A DNA stretch of 64,000 bases from Candidatus Saccharibacteria bacterium oral taxon 488 (GCA_010202115.1 CP047917.1:186001-250000); one strand, 5' to 3'; positions 41,186 to 50,362 are shown, counted from the first letter of the stretch. Numbers and translations: made by a program. Notes: generated by a model not told the origin, from the letters alone.

Positions 41186-42475
41186 ATGAGGAGAATCGAC
41201 ATCATTAAGCGGGCGGGGCGGAATCTTCGCCAGTCAAAAGGCCGGACGGTTTTGACAGCGTTGGCGATTTCCGTCGGGGCGTTTACGATTGGCTTGGCAC
41301 TGATGGCTGGTGAGGGTGGTCGACTGTACACCAATAGTATAGTTGACGCGGCTGGCGATAAAAAAGTAATTATGGTCAATAAAAAGATTGAAGCAGATAA
41401 GAAAGATAAATTACCAGAATATGGCAATTCGGCAGAAGAAGCTGACAAAAATAAAGCATCGGCGGCGCGCAGCAAATATTTGCTCAACGACAAGGATTTG
41501 GAAAAGATCCGACGAACACCGCACGTAAAAACGGTAACACCGGCGTATTCGACTGATGGCGTGGCGTATGCTAAGAGTTCAGCAAGTGATAAAAAATTTG
41601 CACTGACGGTGGGTGTTAAAATGGATAGGACTCGGGCAGAATTGGCAGCAGGAACCCTGGAGGATTTTATGCCAAAACCGGGCGAGATTATCATCCCGGA
41701 TGATTATGTGAAACAGTTAGGCTTTAAGGATGCGCAGTCGGCGATTGGCCAGACGATAACCTTGGGCGTGCGTAGCGCAGCGCGGGGTGGTAATGTTGCC
41801 AAAGAGGTATCATTCAAGATCGCGGCAGTGGATAAAAAGTCAGACACTGTTTTGTTTTATGAACCAATGTTGAGAATTTCAACAGCTGATGCTAAGGCTA
41901 TCTATGAATTTAGCCACGACAAGAGCCAACCACATCAGTACTCAACGGCGATTGCTATGGTGGATGACGAGAGTAACGTTGATGCTGCTAAAGATGTGAT
42001 TGGCAAAGACTATAACGCGTACTCAATTCAGGATATTCGGAAGGCGCTACTAACGATGGTTAATGTAGCACAGGTGGCATTGGCAGGATTTGGTGGCTTG
42101 GCGCTGCTCGCTAGTGTGTTTGGAATTGTGAATACTATGTATATTTCGGTGTTGGAGCGTACCAGTCAAATTGGTCTAATGAAGGCGCTGGGGATGCGTG
42201 GCCGCGATATCGGTAAATTATTCCGCTATGAGGCAGCGTGGGTTGGTTTGCTGGGCGGCTTGATTGGCGTTGGGCTGGCGAGTTTAGTGACGTTGCTGAA
42301 CCCAGTAATTACCAGTGCCTTAAAATTAGGCGTTGGCACGAATCTTCTAGTAATTAATCCGCTGCACATTGGTTTGCTGGTGATTGGTCTGGTGGCGATG
42401 GCGGTAATTTCTGGCTGGCTGCCGAGCCGCAAAGCGACAAAATTAGACCCAATTGAGGCATTAAGGACGGAATAG
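41186..42475 (+). CDS. MacB/FtsX-type ABC transporter permease
   Basis: A 429-residue permease: one N-terminal membrane helix in GRTVLTALAISVGAFTIGLA (residues 20-39), an extracytoplasmic MacB_PCD-like domain (about 45-290), and three C-terminal helices with the FtsX motif FGIVNTMYISVLERTSQIGL. It ends SRKATKLDPIEALRTE. The MacB superfamily couples cytoplasmic ATP hydrolysis to work outside the membrane, often antimicrobial-peptide resistance or lipoprotein traffic. It is paralogous to the permease at 46763. AAGGAG precedes the ATG. Confidence 0.9.
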   Translation: MRRIDIIKRAGRNLRQSKGRTVLTALAISVGAFTIGLALMAGEGGRLYTNSIVDAAGDKKVIMVNKKIEADKKDKLPEYGNSAEEADKNKASAARSKYLLNDKDLEKIRRTPHVKTVTPAYSTDGVAYAKSSASDKKFALTVGVKMDRTRAELAAGTLEDFMPKPGEIIIPDDYVKQLGFKDAQSAIGQTITLGVRSAARGGNVAKEVSFKIAAVDKKSDTVLFYEPMLRISTADAKAIYEFSHDKSQPHQYSTAIAMVDDESNVDAAKDVIGKDYNAYSIQDIRKALLTMVNVAQVALAGFGGLALLASVFGIVNTMYISVLERTSQIGLMKALGMRGRDIGKLFRYEAAWVGLLGGLIGVGLASLVTLLNPVITSALKLGVGTNLLVINPLHIGLLVIGLVAMAVISGWLPSRKATKLDPIEALRTE

Positions 42476-42485
42476 GAGAAATATC

Positions 42486-43184
42486 ATGATCGAACTAAAA
42501 AATGTGACGAAAATTTACGGCAAAAAGAAAAACCAATTTACGGCACTGAAAAATGTCAGCTTGAACATTCCGACGGGCGCGAGCGTGGCCATCCTCGGCA
42601 AATCTGGTTCTGGAAAATCGACGCTGATGCACGCGATTTCCGGGCTGGACAGGCCGCAGCACGGTCAGGTGATCATCGACGGGCAAGACATCTTGCAGCT
42701 GAAACCAAAGCGCGTCGATGAGTTTCGCGCCAAGAAAATCGGCTTTATCTTTCAGAGCTTTTTTGTCCAAGGCAATGAGAGCGTGGTTGACAACGTCAGC
42801 TTGCCACTGGAAATCGCGCGGCTGCCGCGCAAAAAGCGGGCGCACAAAATCAACGCGGCGCTTAAAGCGGTGGATTTGTACGATAAACGCAAAAACCGCG
42901 CTAAAGATCTGTCGGGCGGACAGAAGCAGCGCTTGGCGATTGCCCGGGCGATTGTCGGCAATCCGCAAATCATCTTTGCCGACGAGCCAACTGGCAACTT
43001 GGATAGCGAAACTGGTGCTAAGGTGGAAGAATTGCTATTTGATTATAACAAGCAAAAGGGTGTCACGCTGATTGTAGTAACACACGACGTCGACCTGGCG
43101 AAGAAATGCGATTATCAGATCATAATTAAAGACGGGCGGGTTGAGAAATCGACCGTGCCAGAGGAGAAAAAGCATGGACGTTAG
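42486..43184 (+). CDS. ABC transporter ATP-binding protein (MacB/LolD type)
   Basis: A 232-residue ATPase partner of the permease 10 nt upstream. Walker A GKSGSGKST (about residues 38-46), Q-loop FIFQSFFVQGNE, signature LSGGQKQRLAIARA, Walker B IIFADEPTGNLDSETG, H-loop VVTHDVD. The ribosome binding site is AGGAG. Its 3' end overlaps the padR start by 11 nt. It is very similar to the ATPase at 45921 in every motif, which points to duplication of the whole transporter. Confidence 0.93.
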   Translation: MIELKNVTKIYGKKKNQFTALKNVSLNIPTGASVAILGKSGSGKSTLMHAISGLDRPQHGQVIIDGQDILQLKPKRVDEFRAKKIGFIFQSFFVQGNESVVDNVSLPLEIARLPRKKRAHKINAALKAVDLYDKRKNRAKDLSGGQKQRLAIARAIVGNPQIIFADEPTGNLDSETGAKVEELLFDYNKQKGVTLIVVTHDVDLAKKCDYQIIIKDGRVEKSTVPEEKKHGR

Positions 43185-43521
43185 TGCTTACGCTGAAAGC
43201 TTGGCGATTCAGCTGCGCAAAGGATTTTTGGTTTACTGTGTGCTGCTGGTTTGTGCCAAACAACCGCAATATACCGGCGACATCGTGAAGCAATTGAGCG
43301 AGTCGGAGCTGATGGTGGTTGAAGGAACGATTTATCCGCTGCTCAGCCGCTTGCAAAAATACGGCTATTTGCAGCACGAATGGCAGGAAAGCGAGCAAGG
43401 TCCGCCGCGCAAATACTATTCGCTGACTGACAATGGCAAGCAATTGGTGGATGAATTGAAAGATCGGATAAAACTGTTAAATAATTCGCTGAAAAATCTC
43501 GAGAAAGGAGCAAAGCGATGA
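43174..43521 (+). CDS. PadR family transcriptional regulator
   Basis: A 115-residue winged-helix repressor: LRKGFLVYCVLLVCAKQPQY, VEGTIYPLLSRLQKYGYLQH and RKYYSLTDNGKQLVDELK are PadR hallmarks. ATG 43174 is chosen because GAGGAG lies just upstream; an in-frame ATG at 43141 has no such site. It lies inside the ABC operon and overlaps the PspC gene by 4 nt. PadR with a MacB/BceAB-like exporter is a known envelope-drug-response arrangement. A matching palindrome overlaps the operon promoter. Confidence 0.92.
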   Translation: MDVSAYAESLAIQLRKGFLVYCVLLVCAKQPQYTGDIVKQLSESELMVVEGTIYPLLSRLQKYGYLQHEWQESEQGPPRKYYSLTDNGKQLVDELKDRIKLLNNSLKNLEKGAKR

Positions 43522-44810
43522 AAGAAATAACCAGAATCCATTTGGCGAAAACGCCGTTTAGCGCGGAGATTGACGCCAAAAAATCGTTGGAAAAGTACCT
43601 GAATTTAATCCAGAAAAATATGCATGCGGAGCCAGAAGCGATGCGCGAAATTGAGGCACGAATGGTGGAGCTTTTGGCGGAGCGCGGTGTATCGAAGGAC
43701 GGCGTGATCAGTCACGACGACGTCCTGGCGGTGCAGAAACAAATGGGTGAACCGCGTGATTTTTCGGATGATGACGAGGCGGTGGAGACCGATGCCGAGC
43801 CCGAGCGTTCAGAGCGTTCGGAGCGACGGCTGATGCGTGATACGGAGCATGCGCTGATTGGTGGCGTGTGTGCGGGCATTGCTGCCTATTGGGGAACCAA
43901 TCCTTTGTGGATACGATTGTTGTTCATTTTCTCACCATTTATTACCTTTGGTGCAGCGGTACTGATTTATATTGTGATGTGGCTGTCAGTTCCAGAGGCG
44001 CGGACTGCCTCTGATAAGCTCCAGATGCGCGGCAAGGCGGTAACGTTTGATTCGCTGAAGCGTCAGGCCAGTCGGAATGAGCCATCCGTAGGGCGGAATA
44101 GTAACACGGGTCATACGGCAGCAAAAGTATTTCGATTTATTCTTGGTGTTGGTATTCTCATGGTAACGCTGGGATTATTTATTGCACTCATCGTGGGGGC
44201 GGTCAGTGGCATCGCGGTGATTGGTTTGCTTGATGGATTCTATGCACAGCCGTGGGCGTGGGGTCTGTGGGCATCTTTACTCATTGGTGGCGTAGCGGCG
44301 GTATGGCTGGGCGCGATATTGAGCCACAGCGCCTTTACGTGGACATTAAAGCGGCTATCGGTGGTTATGACGGTGGTGGCGCTAGTTGTGGGAGCACTAT
44401 CGGTTTCGGGAATGACGCTGTTTGGTGTCGGTATGGCGAATGAGCTAGCACGTGACGAGGAGCGCTTGACAAAAATCGTGCCGGTTGAACTGCCAAGTGA
44501 TATGAAGGGCGTGAAGTATGTCCACGTCGAGGGTGGAAGTGTCCCGTTACATTTTGGGGATACGACCCGAGGTGATATCAAGATTGAACTGCGCTATATA
44601 GACCTCAAGGGCAAGCGCCAGCAGCCAAAGGTGTCGGCGGTACGTGACGGTGATAAGCTTGTACTCAGAGTTGAAAATCAGCGTAGTCGCTGTCGCACAA
44701 CGTGGTTTGGCCTCTCGCCAGAGCTTGACGTCGACTGCTTCGGGTTTGTGCGGCTGCATGTGTCTGGGCCGCTATCGCCATCGCCCGTACCACAATCAAG
44801 CAACGCATAG
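43518..44810 (+). CDS. PspC-domain membrane protein
   Basis: A 430-residue protein. The N-terminal 85 residues are a charged cytoplasmic region (KKSLEKYLNLIQKNMHAEPE) resembling the HAAS/DUF1700-like part of PadR-linked proteins. A PspC domain follows (RLMRDTEHALIGGVCAGIAA, WIRLLFIFSPFITFGAAVLI, about residues 110-160), then three more membrane helices (about 205-310) and an extracytoplasmic tail with VKYVHVEGGSVPLHFGD, similar to LiaF/DUF4097-like beta repeats. Membrane-stress sensing is inferred. Translationally coupled to padR (ATGA). Confidence 0.85.
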   Translation: MKEITRIHLAKTPFSAEIDAKKSLEKYLNLIQKNMHAEPEAMREIEARMVELLAERGVSKDGVISHDDVLAVQKQMGEPRDFSDDDEAVETDAEPERSERSERRLMRDTEHALIGGVCAGIAAYWGTNPLWIRLLFIFSPFITFGAAVLIYIVMWLSVPEARTASDKLQMRGKAVTFDSLKRQASRNEPSVGRNSNTGHTAAKVFRFILGVGILMVTLGLFIALIVGAVSGIAVIGLLDGFYAQPWAWGLWASLLIGGVAAVWLGAILSHSAFTWTLKRLSVVMTVVALVVGALSVSGMTLFGVGMANELARDEERLTKIVPVELPSDMKGVKYVHVEGGSVPLHFGDTTRGDIKIELRYIDLKGKRQQPKVSAVRDGDKLVLRVENQRSRCRTTWFGLSPELDVDCFGFVRLHVSGPLSPSPVPQSSNA

Positions 44811-44822
44811 TGAGCGTGAAGG

Positions 44823-44851
44823 TTGGCGAATGCTTACTGAGCTGCTACACT
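44823..44851 (+). promoter_or_regulatory. uppP promoter
   Basis: TTGGCG (44823-44828), 17-nt spacer, extended -10 TGCTACACT with the hexamer at 44846-44851. Confidence 0.65.
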
Positions 44852-44879
44852 GAAGGGATGAGAAGGAGCTATTAAGCAA

Positions 44880-45722
44880 GTGGCGTGGTGGCAGGCGATT
44901 ATCCTCGGTATTATTGAAGGCGTAACGGAGTTTCTGCCAGTTTCTTCGACGGGACATTTGACGATCGTCGAGAAGTTGATGGGGATGAGGATTGATGATC
45001 CGAGCCTGACGGCGTTCACGGCAGTAATTCAGATCGGCGCGATCTTGGCAGCGATCATCTATTTTTGGGGCGATATTTGGCGGGTGCTAAGCGCCTGGTG
45101 GCGTGGGCTGTGGTGGAAGCGGGCGCGGCGACAGTTTGATTATGTGTATGGCTGGGCGATTATTATCGGTTCGGTGCCGATCGCAGTGATTGGACTACTG
45201 TTTAAGGATCAGGTCGAGACGGTGCTGCGTAGTTTGTGGTTTGTGGCGGTGGCGTTGATCGGCTGGAGCCTGGTGATGTGGTGGGCCGATAGGCGTTCAG
45301 AGAAAGCCAGTCACCGCAGCGAGCAGCAAACGACGTGGCGAGATACGCTGGCGATTGGTGTGGGGCAGTGCCTGGCCTTGATACCGGGTATCAGTCGGTC
45401 GGGAGCAACGATCTCGGTGGGGCTGCTGCGGGGATTTGACCGAGTGACGGTGACGAAGTTGAGCTTTTTCCTCGGTATCCCGGCGCTGGTGGCAGCGGGG
45501 CTGCTGGAGATGCTGACCGCCTCAAAGCACATTGCCGGCGGTGTCGGCTGGACGGCGACGGGACTTGCGACAATTGTGTCGTTTGTGGTTGGCTACCTTG
45601 CGATATCGTGGCTGCTCAAGTTTGTGGCGCGGAATGACTTCTCGTTATTTATTTGGTATCGAGTCGGGCTGGGCGTGCTGATCATTGCTTTGCTGATGAG
45701 CGGCGCGATCGGTGCGGTTTAG
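44880..45722 (+). CDS. uppP: Undecaprenyl-diphosphatase UppP/BacA
   Basis: A 280-residue polytopic membrane enzyme that recycles the C55 lipid carrier and confers bacitracin tolerance. Catalytic motif 1 is IIEGVTEFLPVSSTGHLTIV (about residues 11-30) and motif 2 is LIPGISRSGATISVGLLRGF (about 167-186). The start is GTG at 44880 with AAGGAG 11 nt upstream. It lies between two paralogous MacB-like transporters and beside a PspC gene, a context that fits lipid-II-targeting antibiotic stress. Confidence 0.95.
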   Translation: MAWWQAIILGIIEGVTEFLPVSSTGHLTIVEKLMGMRIDDPSLTAFTAVIQIGAILAAIIYFWGDIWRVLSAWWRGLWWKRARRQFDYVYGWAIIIGSVPIAVIGLLFKDQVETVLRSLWFVAVALIGWSLVMWWADRRSEKASHRSEQQTTWRDTLAIGVGQCLALIPGISRSGATISVGLLRGFDRVTVTKLSFFLGIPALVAAGLLEMLTASKHIAGGVGWTATGLATIVSFVVGYLAISWLLKFVARNDFSLFIWYRVGLGVLIIALLMSGAIGAV

Positions 45723-45920
45723 TTCGCCGTTAAAAGCGTATGGTCACTTTTCATGCTGCTACCTCGTATTCTTTGGATTGGGCGACTACAGACGCGACTA
45801 GGAAATTATAAGTTTTGATCACATTCTTCATTCTATGATACGATTGTAATATAGAGGTCAGGCTTGGTTATGACATCTTGTCCTTGTTACGACGATAAGC
45901 TGCAGGAGTTAGGAGGGAGA
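45723..45920 (+). other. Intergenic region before the second ABC operon
   Basis: No gene is seen in these 198 nt. A TGTAATAT extended -10-like site (hexamer 45847-45852) and the TATGAT just before it are the best promoter candidates. The palindrome found at the first ABC operon is not present here. Confidence 0.4.
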
Positions 45921-46766
45921 ATGATAGAGATCAAACATATTACCAAGACGTACGGCGGCAAGAAAAATGCTTTCGTGGCGTTAGATGATGTTAATATCGA
46001 GATCGCGGATGGGGCGAGTGTGGCGATTTTAGGCAAATCTGGTTCCGGAAAATCAACGCTGATGCATGCTATCTCAGGCTTGGATAAGCCTGAGCGGGGC
46101 GAAGTGTTGGTTGATGGCGAGGATATTTTGCGCCTCAAGACGCGGGCAACGGATAGGTTCCGCGCTGAGAAGATAGGCTTTATTTTTCAGAGTTTTTTCG
46201 TCGAAGGTGGTGAAACGTGTTATGACAATGTCAGTTTGTCGCTGGAGACTGCTGGCGTCCCTCGTGCTCAGCGCAAGCGGCGCATCGAGTCGGCATTAAA
46301 AGCGGTTGATTTGACTGATAAGACCAAGGTGCGTGCTAAACATCTCTCTGGTGGGCAAAAGCAGCGCCTGGCGATCGCCCGGGCTATTGCCGGTGAACCA
46401 GCGATTTTGTTCGCCGATGAGCCGACCGGCAATCTTGACTCGGTAACATCGGCGGTGATTGAAGATCTGTTATTTGAGTATCAAAAACAGCATGGCGCAA
46501 CCTTGATTATCGTGACGCATGATGAAGATTTGGCGAAACGATGTGAGCGGATTATTCGTATCAAAGATGGTCGAGTTGAATCTGATTCAGCGATTGAAGA
46601 TGCAATTCGGATCGCTCAAGGTAAAATGGTGGCCTCGGGGGCTCATCGTCATGCCGCCACCGTGACAATTGCTGCCGCAGCTCCTCTACCTGAGCCAAAG
46701 AAGCCTCGTCGCCAGACGAAACAGTCAAGAACCACGAAAGCTACCAAGAAGGAGGCGAAGAAATGA
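45921..46766 (+). CDS. ABC transporter ATP-binding protein with basic C-terminal tail
   Basis: A 281-residue ATPase. Walker A GKSGSGKST (about residues 39-47), signature LSGGQKQRLAIARA, Walker B ILFADEPTGNLDSVTS, H-loop VVTHDED-like IVTHDEDLAKR. Beyond residue 230 it has a 50-residue tail rich in Ala, Lys and Thr (KKPRRQTKQSRTTKATKKEA) that the paralogue at 42486 lacks. ATG 45921 is preferred to an in-frame ATG at 45864 because TAGGAGGG lies just upstream and the protein then aligns with its paralogue. It overlaps the permease by 4 nt. Confidence 0.92.
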   Translation: MIEIKHITKTYGGKKNAFVALDDVNIEIADGASVAILGKSGSGKSTLMHAISGLDKPERGEVLVDGEDILRLKTRATDRFRAEKIGFIFQSFFVEGGETCYDNVSLSLETAGVPRAQRKRRIESALKAVDLTDKTKVRAKHLSGGQKQRLAIARAIAGEPAILFADEPTGNLDSVTSAVIEDLLFEYQKQHGATLIIVTHDEDLAKRCERIIRIKDGRVESDSAIEDAIRIAQGKMVASGAHRHAATVTIAAAAPLPEPKKPRRQTKQSRTTKATKKEAKK

Positions 46767-48121
46767 AAACGCTAGATATCGTACGTCGGGCTGGGCGGAA
46801 TCTGCGGCGAGCTAAGCTGCGCACCTTGCTCACCAGTGTCGCTATCGCGGTGGGTGGCTTTGCGATTACCGCGAGTTTGATGGCTGGCGAGGGTGCGCGG
46901 CAATATATTGACAGGATCATCAGCAGTAATATTAATCCTCAAGGATTGATGATTGGCAAGGCGAGTGAGGCGTTTACCGGTCGCAGCAATAAGCCACTTA
47001 AGGAGTATAAGCCGGACACTGGTACACATCGTGGTGCAGAAGTTGAGCTATTGACTCTTGATGATATAGCCAAACTGAAGGCGCGCAGTGACTTGAAAGA
47101 TGTGACGCCGCTATATCAATTGAACCCAAAATACCTGACGTTTAGTACCAAGTCTGATAAAAAGTACACGGGCGAGGTAGCGATGCGCGATAGCGGTATC
47201 CGTGTTGAGACAGTAGCGGGCAGGATGATGTCCAAGGGCACTCAGTTGGGGGATAATGAAGTGATAATACCAGAGTCCTACCTTGAGGAATTGGGGATCT
47301 CTGCGGACAAGATCATCGGTAGCAAGTTGACGCTCACCGTTGAGCAAGCGCCGCAGAAAGTCAGTGAAGAGGACATTGCCAAGGCGTATCGGCAGCGCGG
47401 CGAGGCTGGCGTGCGTGAACTAACAAGTAGTAAGTTGAAGCACAAAGAGCTGACCATTGTAGCGGTATCAAAGAAATCGCCGGAGCAAGCGACGAATACA
47501 CCAAATACCTATATCAGCCCAGAGACTGCCAAGGAGCTGACTGAATTTGCAACGCTCGGTACGCCGCAGTACCAAAAGTATATTACCGCTTCAGCAACGG
47601 TGGCTGATGGTAAAAAGCCCGAAGACGTCAAGAAAGCTCTTAAAGATGAATTGAACCTGTCAGCGGTAACTTCGAAAGATATCCAGGAGCTGCTCTTTAC
47701 GTTCGTAAACTTGCTGCAGTGGATTGTGTTTGGGTTTGGTGTGTTGGCGTTGGTGGTGAGTATATTTGGCATCGTCAATACTCAATACATTTCGGTGTTG
47801 GAGCGAACGCAACAGATTGGACTAATGAAGGCGCTTGGTGCTAGTCGGCGTGATATTGCCAGGCTGTTCCGTTACGAAGCAGCATGGGTTGGCTTCTTGG
47901 GTGGTGCGCTTGGAGTGCTCGGCGCGTGGGGAATTGGTGAGTTGTGTAACCCAATGATCTCCGGGGCGCTTAATTTGGGGGAACATTCACTCCTGATATT
48001 TGTACCAATTAGCGGTCTCGTCATTGTCGTCGGGTTGATGTTAGTAGCAATTATTGCGGGATTCTTGCCGAGCCGCAAAGCAGCGAAGCTTGACCCAATT
48101 GAGGCGCTGCGTACGGAATGA
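46763..48121 (+). CDS. MacB/FtsX-type ABC transporter permease (second copy)
   Basis: A 452-residue permease with the same plan as the one at 41186: N-terminal RAGRNLRRAKLRTLLTSVAI membrane helix, extracytoplasmic domain (about 45-315), three C-terminal helices with FGIVNTQYISVLERTQQIGL and the end SRKAAKLDPIEALRTE. The terminal helices are much more conserved between the two copies than the external domains, suggesting different external ligands. It is coupled to its ATPase by ATGA. Confidence 0.9.
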   Translation: MKTLDIVRRAGRNLRRAKLRTLLTSVAIAVGGFAITASLMAGEGARQYIDRIISSNINPQGLMIGKASEAFTGRSNKPLKEYKPDTGTHRGAEVELLTLDDIAKLKARSDLKDVTPLYQLNPKYLTFSTKSDKKYTGEVAMRDSGIRVETVAGRMMSKGTQLGDNEVIIPESYLEELGISADKIIGSKLTLTVEQAPQKVSEEDIAKAYRQRGEAGVRELTSSKLKHKELTIVAVSKKSPEQATNTPNTYISPETAKELTEFATLGTPQYQKYITASATVADGKKPEDVKKALKDELNLSAVTSKDIQELLFTFVNLLQWIVFGFGVLALVVSIFGIVNTQYISVLERTQQIGLMKALGASRRDIARLFRYEAAWVGFLGGALGVLGAWGIGELCNPMISGALNLGEHSLLIFVPISGLVIVVGLMLVAIIAGFLPSRKAAKLDPIEALRTE

Positions 48122-48207
48122 CTGGCTCATACTACTTAATTATGGCTGACCTGTCGTAATTATCTGCGATTTTTGATAAAATTATGGCTTTTAGAATATG
48201 CTCATGC

Positions 48208-48213
48208 TATAAT
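48208..48213 (+). promoter_or_regulatory. Promoter -10 of the collagen-like locus
   Basis: Extended -10 TGCTATAAT. A second TATAAT at 48251-48256 lies 5 nt before ATG 48262, so two start sites are possible. Confidence 0.55.
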
Positions 48214-48261
48214 CGTGCTAAATAGGCGTATAGCAAGATCAAATAGGGGATATAATACAAT

Positions 48262-48375
48262 ATGAACGAGCGCTCAGATAAAACATATGCGAGTCGTAAA
48301 CTGGTAATATGTTTATTTATCGTCACGATACTGATTATTCTACTGCTGTGGTGGTGGCCGTGGGGCCGGCGGTAA
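48262..48375 (+). CDS. Signal-anchor ORF, probable 5' part of the collagen-like gene
   Basis: A 37-codon ORF: a polar N terminus ([13 protein letters not shown]), one hydrophobic helix ([19 protein letters not shown]) and PWGRR before a stop. This is a textbook N-terminal membrane anchor with nothing behind it. The collagen-like frame, open from 48335, begins in the +1 frame and lacks a start and a signal. Removing one G from the GGGG at 48362-48365 would join them. It is probably one gene interrupted by a frameshift. Confidence 0.6.
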   Translation: MNERSDKTYASRKLVICLFIVTILIILLLWWWPWGRR

Positions 48376-48448
48376 TCGCTTTTACAAGGGGGTTCGTCCA
48401 GATCAGATTAGCCTACGCCAAAGCAATGGCAAGGTACAGTGGCAGTTT

Positions 48449-50317
48449 ATGGATGGTGATTGGCAAGATATCGTTTCTCTTTCTGAGTTGCGGGGTGAAA
48501 AAGGCGACAAGGGCGAGAAAGGTGACAAAGGTGACACTGGTGAGGCCGGAGCTGCTGGTAAAGACGGTAAAAACGGCGTAAGTACAGGACAGCGTGGAGC
48601 TAACGGTCGGGATGGAGCGAATGGTAAAAACGGTGCGACCGGGCCAAAAGGTGACACCGGTGCTCAGGGTCCAGCTGGTCCACGGGGCCAAAAGGGTGAC
48701 AAGGGCGAGAAGGGCGATGCCAATGGTGTCGTCGGTCCGGCTGGCCCACAGGGTCCCAAAGGTGACAAAGGTGATACTGGCCAACAGGGTCAAAAAGGTG
48801 ATAAGGGCGACAAAGGTGATACTGGCGCTAAGGGAGATAAAGGAGATAAAGGAGACGCCGGCGCCAAGGGCGACAAGGGCGATGCCGGCCAACAGGGTGC
48901 TAAAGGTGATACTGGAGCGACGGGCGCACAAGGCCAAAAGGGTGATGCTGGTAACGATGGGCGAGAGATTGAGTTACAGAAAACCGCGTTGTATATCCAG
49001 TGGCGCTACAGGGGTGATGCTACGTGGAACAACCTCATTGCATTATCTGACTTGAAGGGTCCGAAGGGCGATAAGGGCGATACCGGTCCACAAGGTCCCG
49101 CTGGCCCGCAAGGTGCAGCAGGGTCTCAAGGTGCAACCGGTGCACAAGGTTCTCAGGGGCCTGCTGGTCCACAAGGCCCGAAGGGCGACACTGGCCCTGC
49201 CGGCCCACAGGGCCCAGCTGGTCCCCAAGGCCAAAAAGGTGAGAAAGGTGAAAAAGGTAATGATGGTCCACAAGGTCCTGCAGGTCCTCAGGGAGCCAAA
49301 GGTGATACCGGTCCGGTAGGTCCAGTCGGTCCCGCTGGCCCGCAAGGACTCAAAGGCGCCAAAGGTGATACCGGAGCGACAGGTGCTCAAGGTCAAAAAG
49401 GCGACAAGGGCGACACTGGCCCAGTAGGTCCTCAGGGCCTGCCTGGCCCCCAGGGTATACCAGGTGTTAAGGGGGATAAAGGTCCTATCGGCCCGCAGGG
49501 CGCTAAAGGTGAGACTGGCCCAGCGGGTCCACAGGGCGCTAAGGGTGAGAAAGGCGAGCCAGGAGCCAAGGGCGACACTGGCTCTGCCGGCCCGCAAGGA
49601 GCTAAGGGAGATGCCGGTGCACCTGGAGCTAAAGGCCCGAAGGGCGACGCTGGTCCTCAAGGACAAAAAGGTGATAAAGGTGAAAAGGGCGAAGCTGGTG
49701 CAAATGCAACAGTTAATGTGACGAATAGTACTCAGCCATGTTCGACCGGCCTTACTGTCACGGGCAGTGGTACGCCGAATATTGGACTGACATTTACCGG
49801 ATCAAATATTCCGGCCGGTGGGTCAATTGGTCAGGTACTGATGAAAAAGTCGGCGGCAGATTGTGATGTTGCGTGGAGGAGCTTGCCGCAAGAAACGATG
49901 TTTGCCGGCTCGATCGGTGTCGGTAATGGTAATATCGTGGCGGTAAATGTTAACGCTGACACTTATACAGCTATTCCGATGACAACGATCACCACGAATA
50001 CCGGCGGTGGTACCTGGGATCCGGTGAATCACACGTATACTATTCCAAGTGATGGTGTGTACTTCATTCGTTCCAGTATTCGTACCGTTGACAACTCGCC
50101 AGTGCGTAATATTTACCAAATTGTTAATGATGTGAACGGTGATCGTCCAGAGGGCGCATGGTCATCTAACCAAGCCGGTGTTCGTCGTTCGACACTGCCG
50201 TATTCACGGATGATGCGAGCCACAGCTGGTACCAAGCTAAAGTTGATCGTCGTATCAGACCTCCAGAGTGTGCAACTCAGCGACGCAAGCCTGACAATTA
50301 CCAAGCTTTCAAACTAA
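48449..50317 (+). CDS. Collagen-like surface protein with C1q/TNF-like head
   Basis: From ATG 48449 the frame gives 622 residues, but it is open from 48335 and the upstream codons look coding: [20 protein letters not shown] plus [10 protein letters not shown] repeats the later module [20 protein letters not shown] with [10 protein letters not shown] (near 48966-49058). Two long Gly-X-Y tracts follow (about 48494-48957 and 49057-49705), rich in GDKGDTG, GPAGPQG and GAKG, with two short interruptions in the first. The last 140 residues look like a C1q/TNF jelly-roll ([20 protein letters not shown]). It probably forms trimeric fibres on the surface, a candidate for host attachment. The membrane anchor is in another frame at 48262. 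Confidence 0.85.
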   Translation: MDGDWQDIVSLSELRGEKGDKGEKGDKGDTGEAGAAGKDGKNGVSTGQRGANGRDGANGKNGATGPKGDTGAQGPAGPRGQKGDKGEKGDANGVVGPAGPQGPKGDKGDTGQQGQKGDKGDKGDTGAKGDKGDKGDAGAKGDKGDAGQQGAKGDTGATGAQGQKGDAGNDGREIELQKTALYIQWRYRGDATWNNLIALSDLKGPKGDKGDTGPQGPAGPQGAAGSQGATGAQGSQGPAGPQGPKGDTGPAGPQGPAGPQGQKGEKGEKGNDGPQGPAGPQGAKGDTGPVGPVGPAGPQGLKGAKGDTGATGAQGQKGDKGDTGPVGPQGLPGPQGIPGVKGDKGPIGPQGAKGETGPAGPQGAKGEKGEPGAKGDTGSAGPQGAKGDAGAPGAKGPKGDAGPQGQKGDKGEKGEAGANATVNVTNSTQPCSTGLTVTGSGTPNIGLTFTGSNIPAGGSIGQVLMKKSAADCDVAWRSLPQETMFAGSIGVGNGNIVAVNVNADTYTAIPMTTITTNTGGGTWDPVNHTYTIPSDGVYFIRSSIRTVDNSPVRNIYQIVNDVNGDRPEGAWSSNQAGVRRSTLPYSRMMRATAGTKLKLIVVSDLQSVQLSDASLTITKLSN

Positions 50318-50350
50318 TCAAGTTAGCGAGATAAATTATCGTATATCTGC

Positions 50351-50356
50351 TACAAT
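50351..50356 (+). promoter_or_regulatory. serS promoter -10
   Basis: Extended -10 TGCTACAAT, 6 nt before the ATG. Predicted leaderless. Confidence 0.65.
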
Positions 50357-50362
50357 GAAACC

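Noticed and set aside
49043..49666. Minus-strand ORF of 207 codons antisense to the collagen-like gene
   Set aside because: Its low-complexity sequence (Leu/Ala/Thr/Arg) is the complement of Gly-X-Y codons.
48449..49710. Repeats in the 49 kb region that could look like a repeat array
   Set aside because: They are codon-level repeats of Gly-X-Y triplets in a coding frame, with no spacer/repeat periodicity of a CRISPR.
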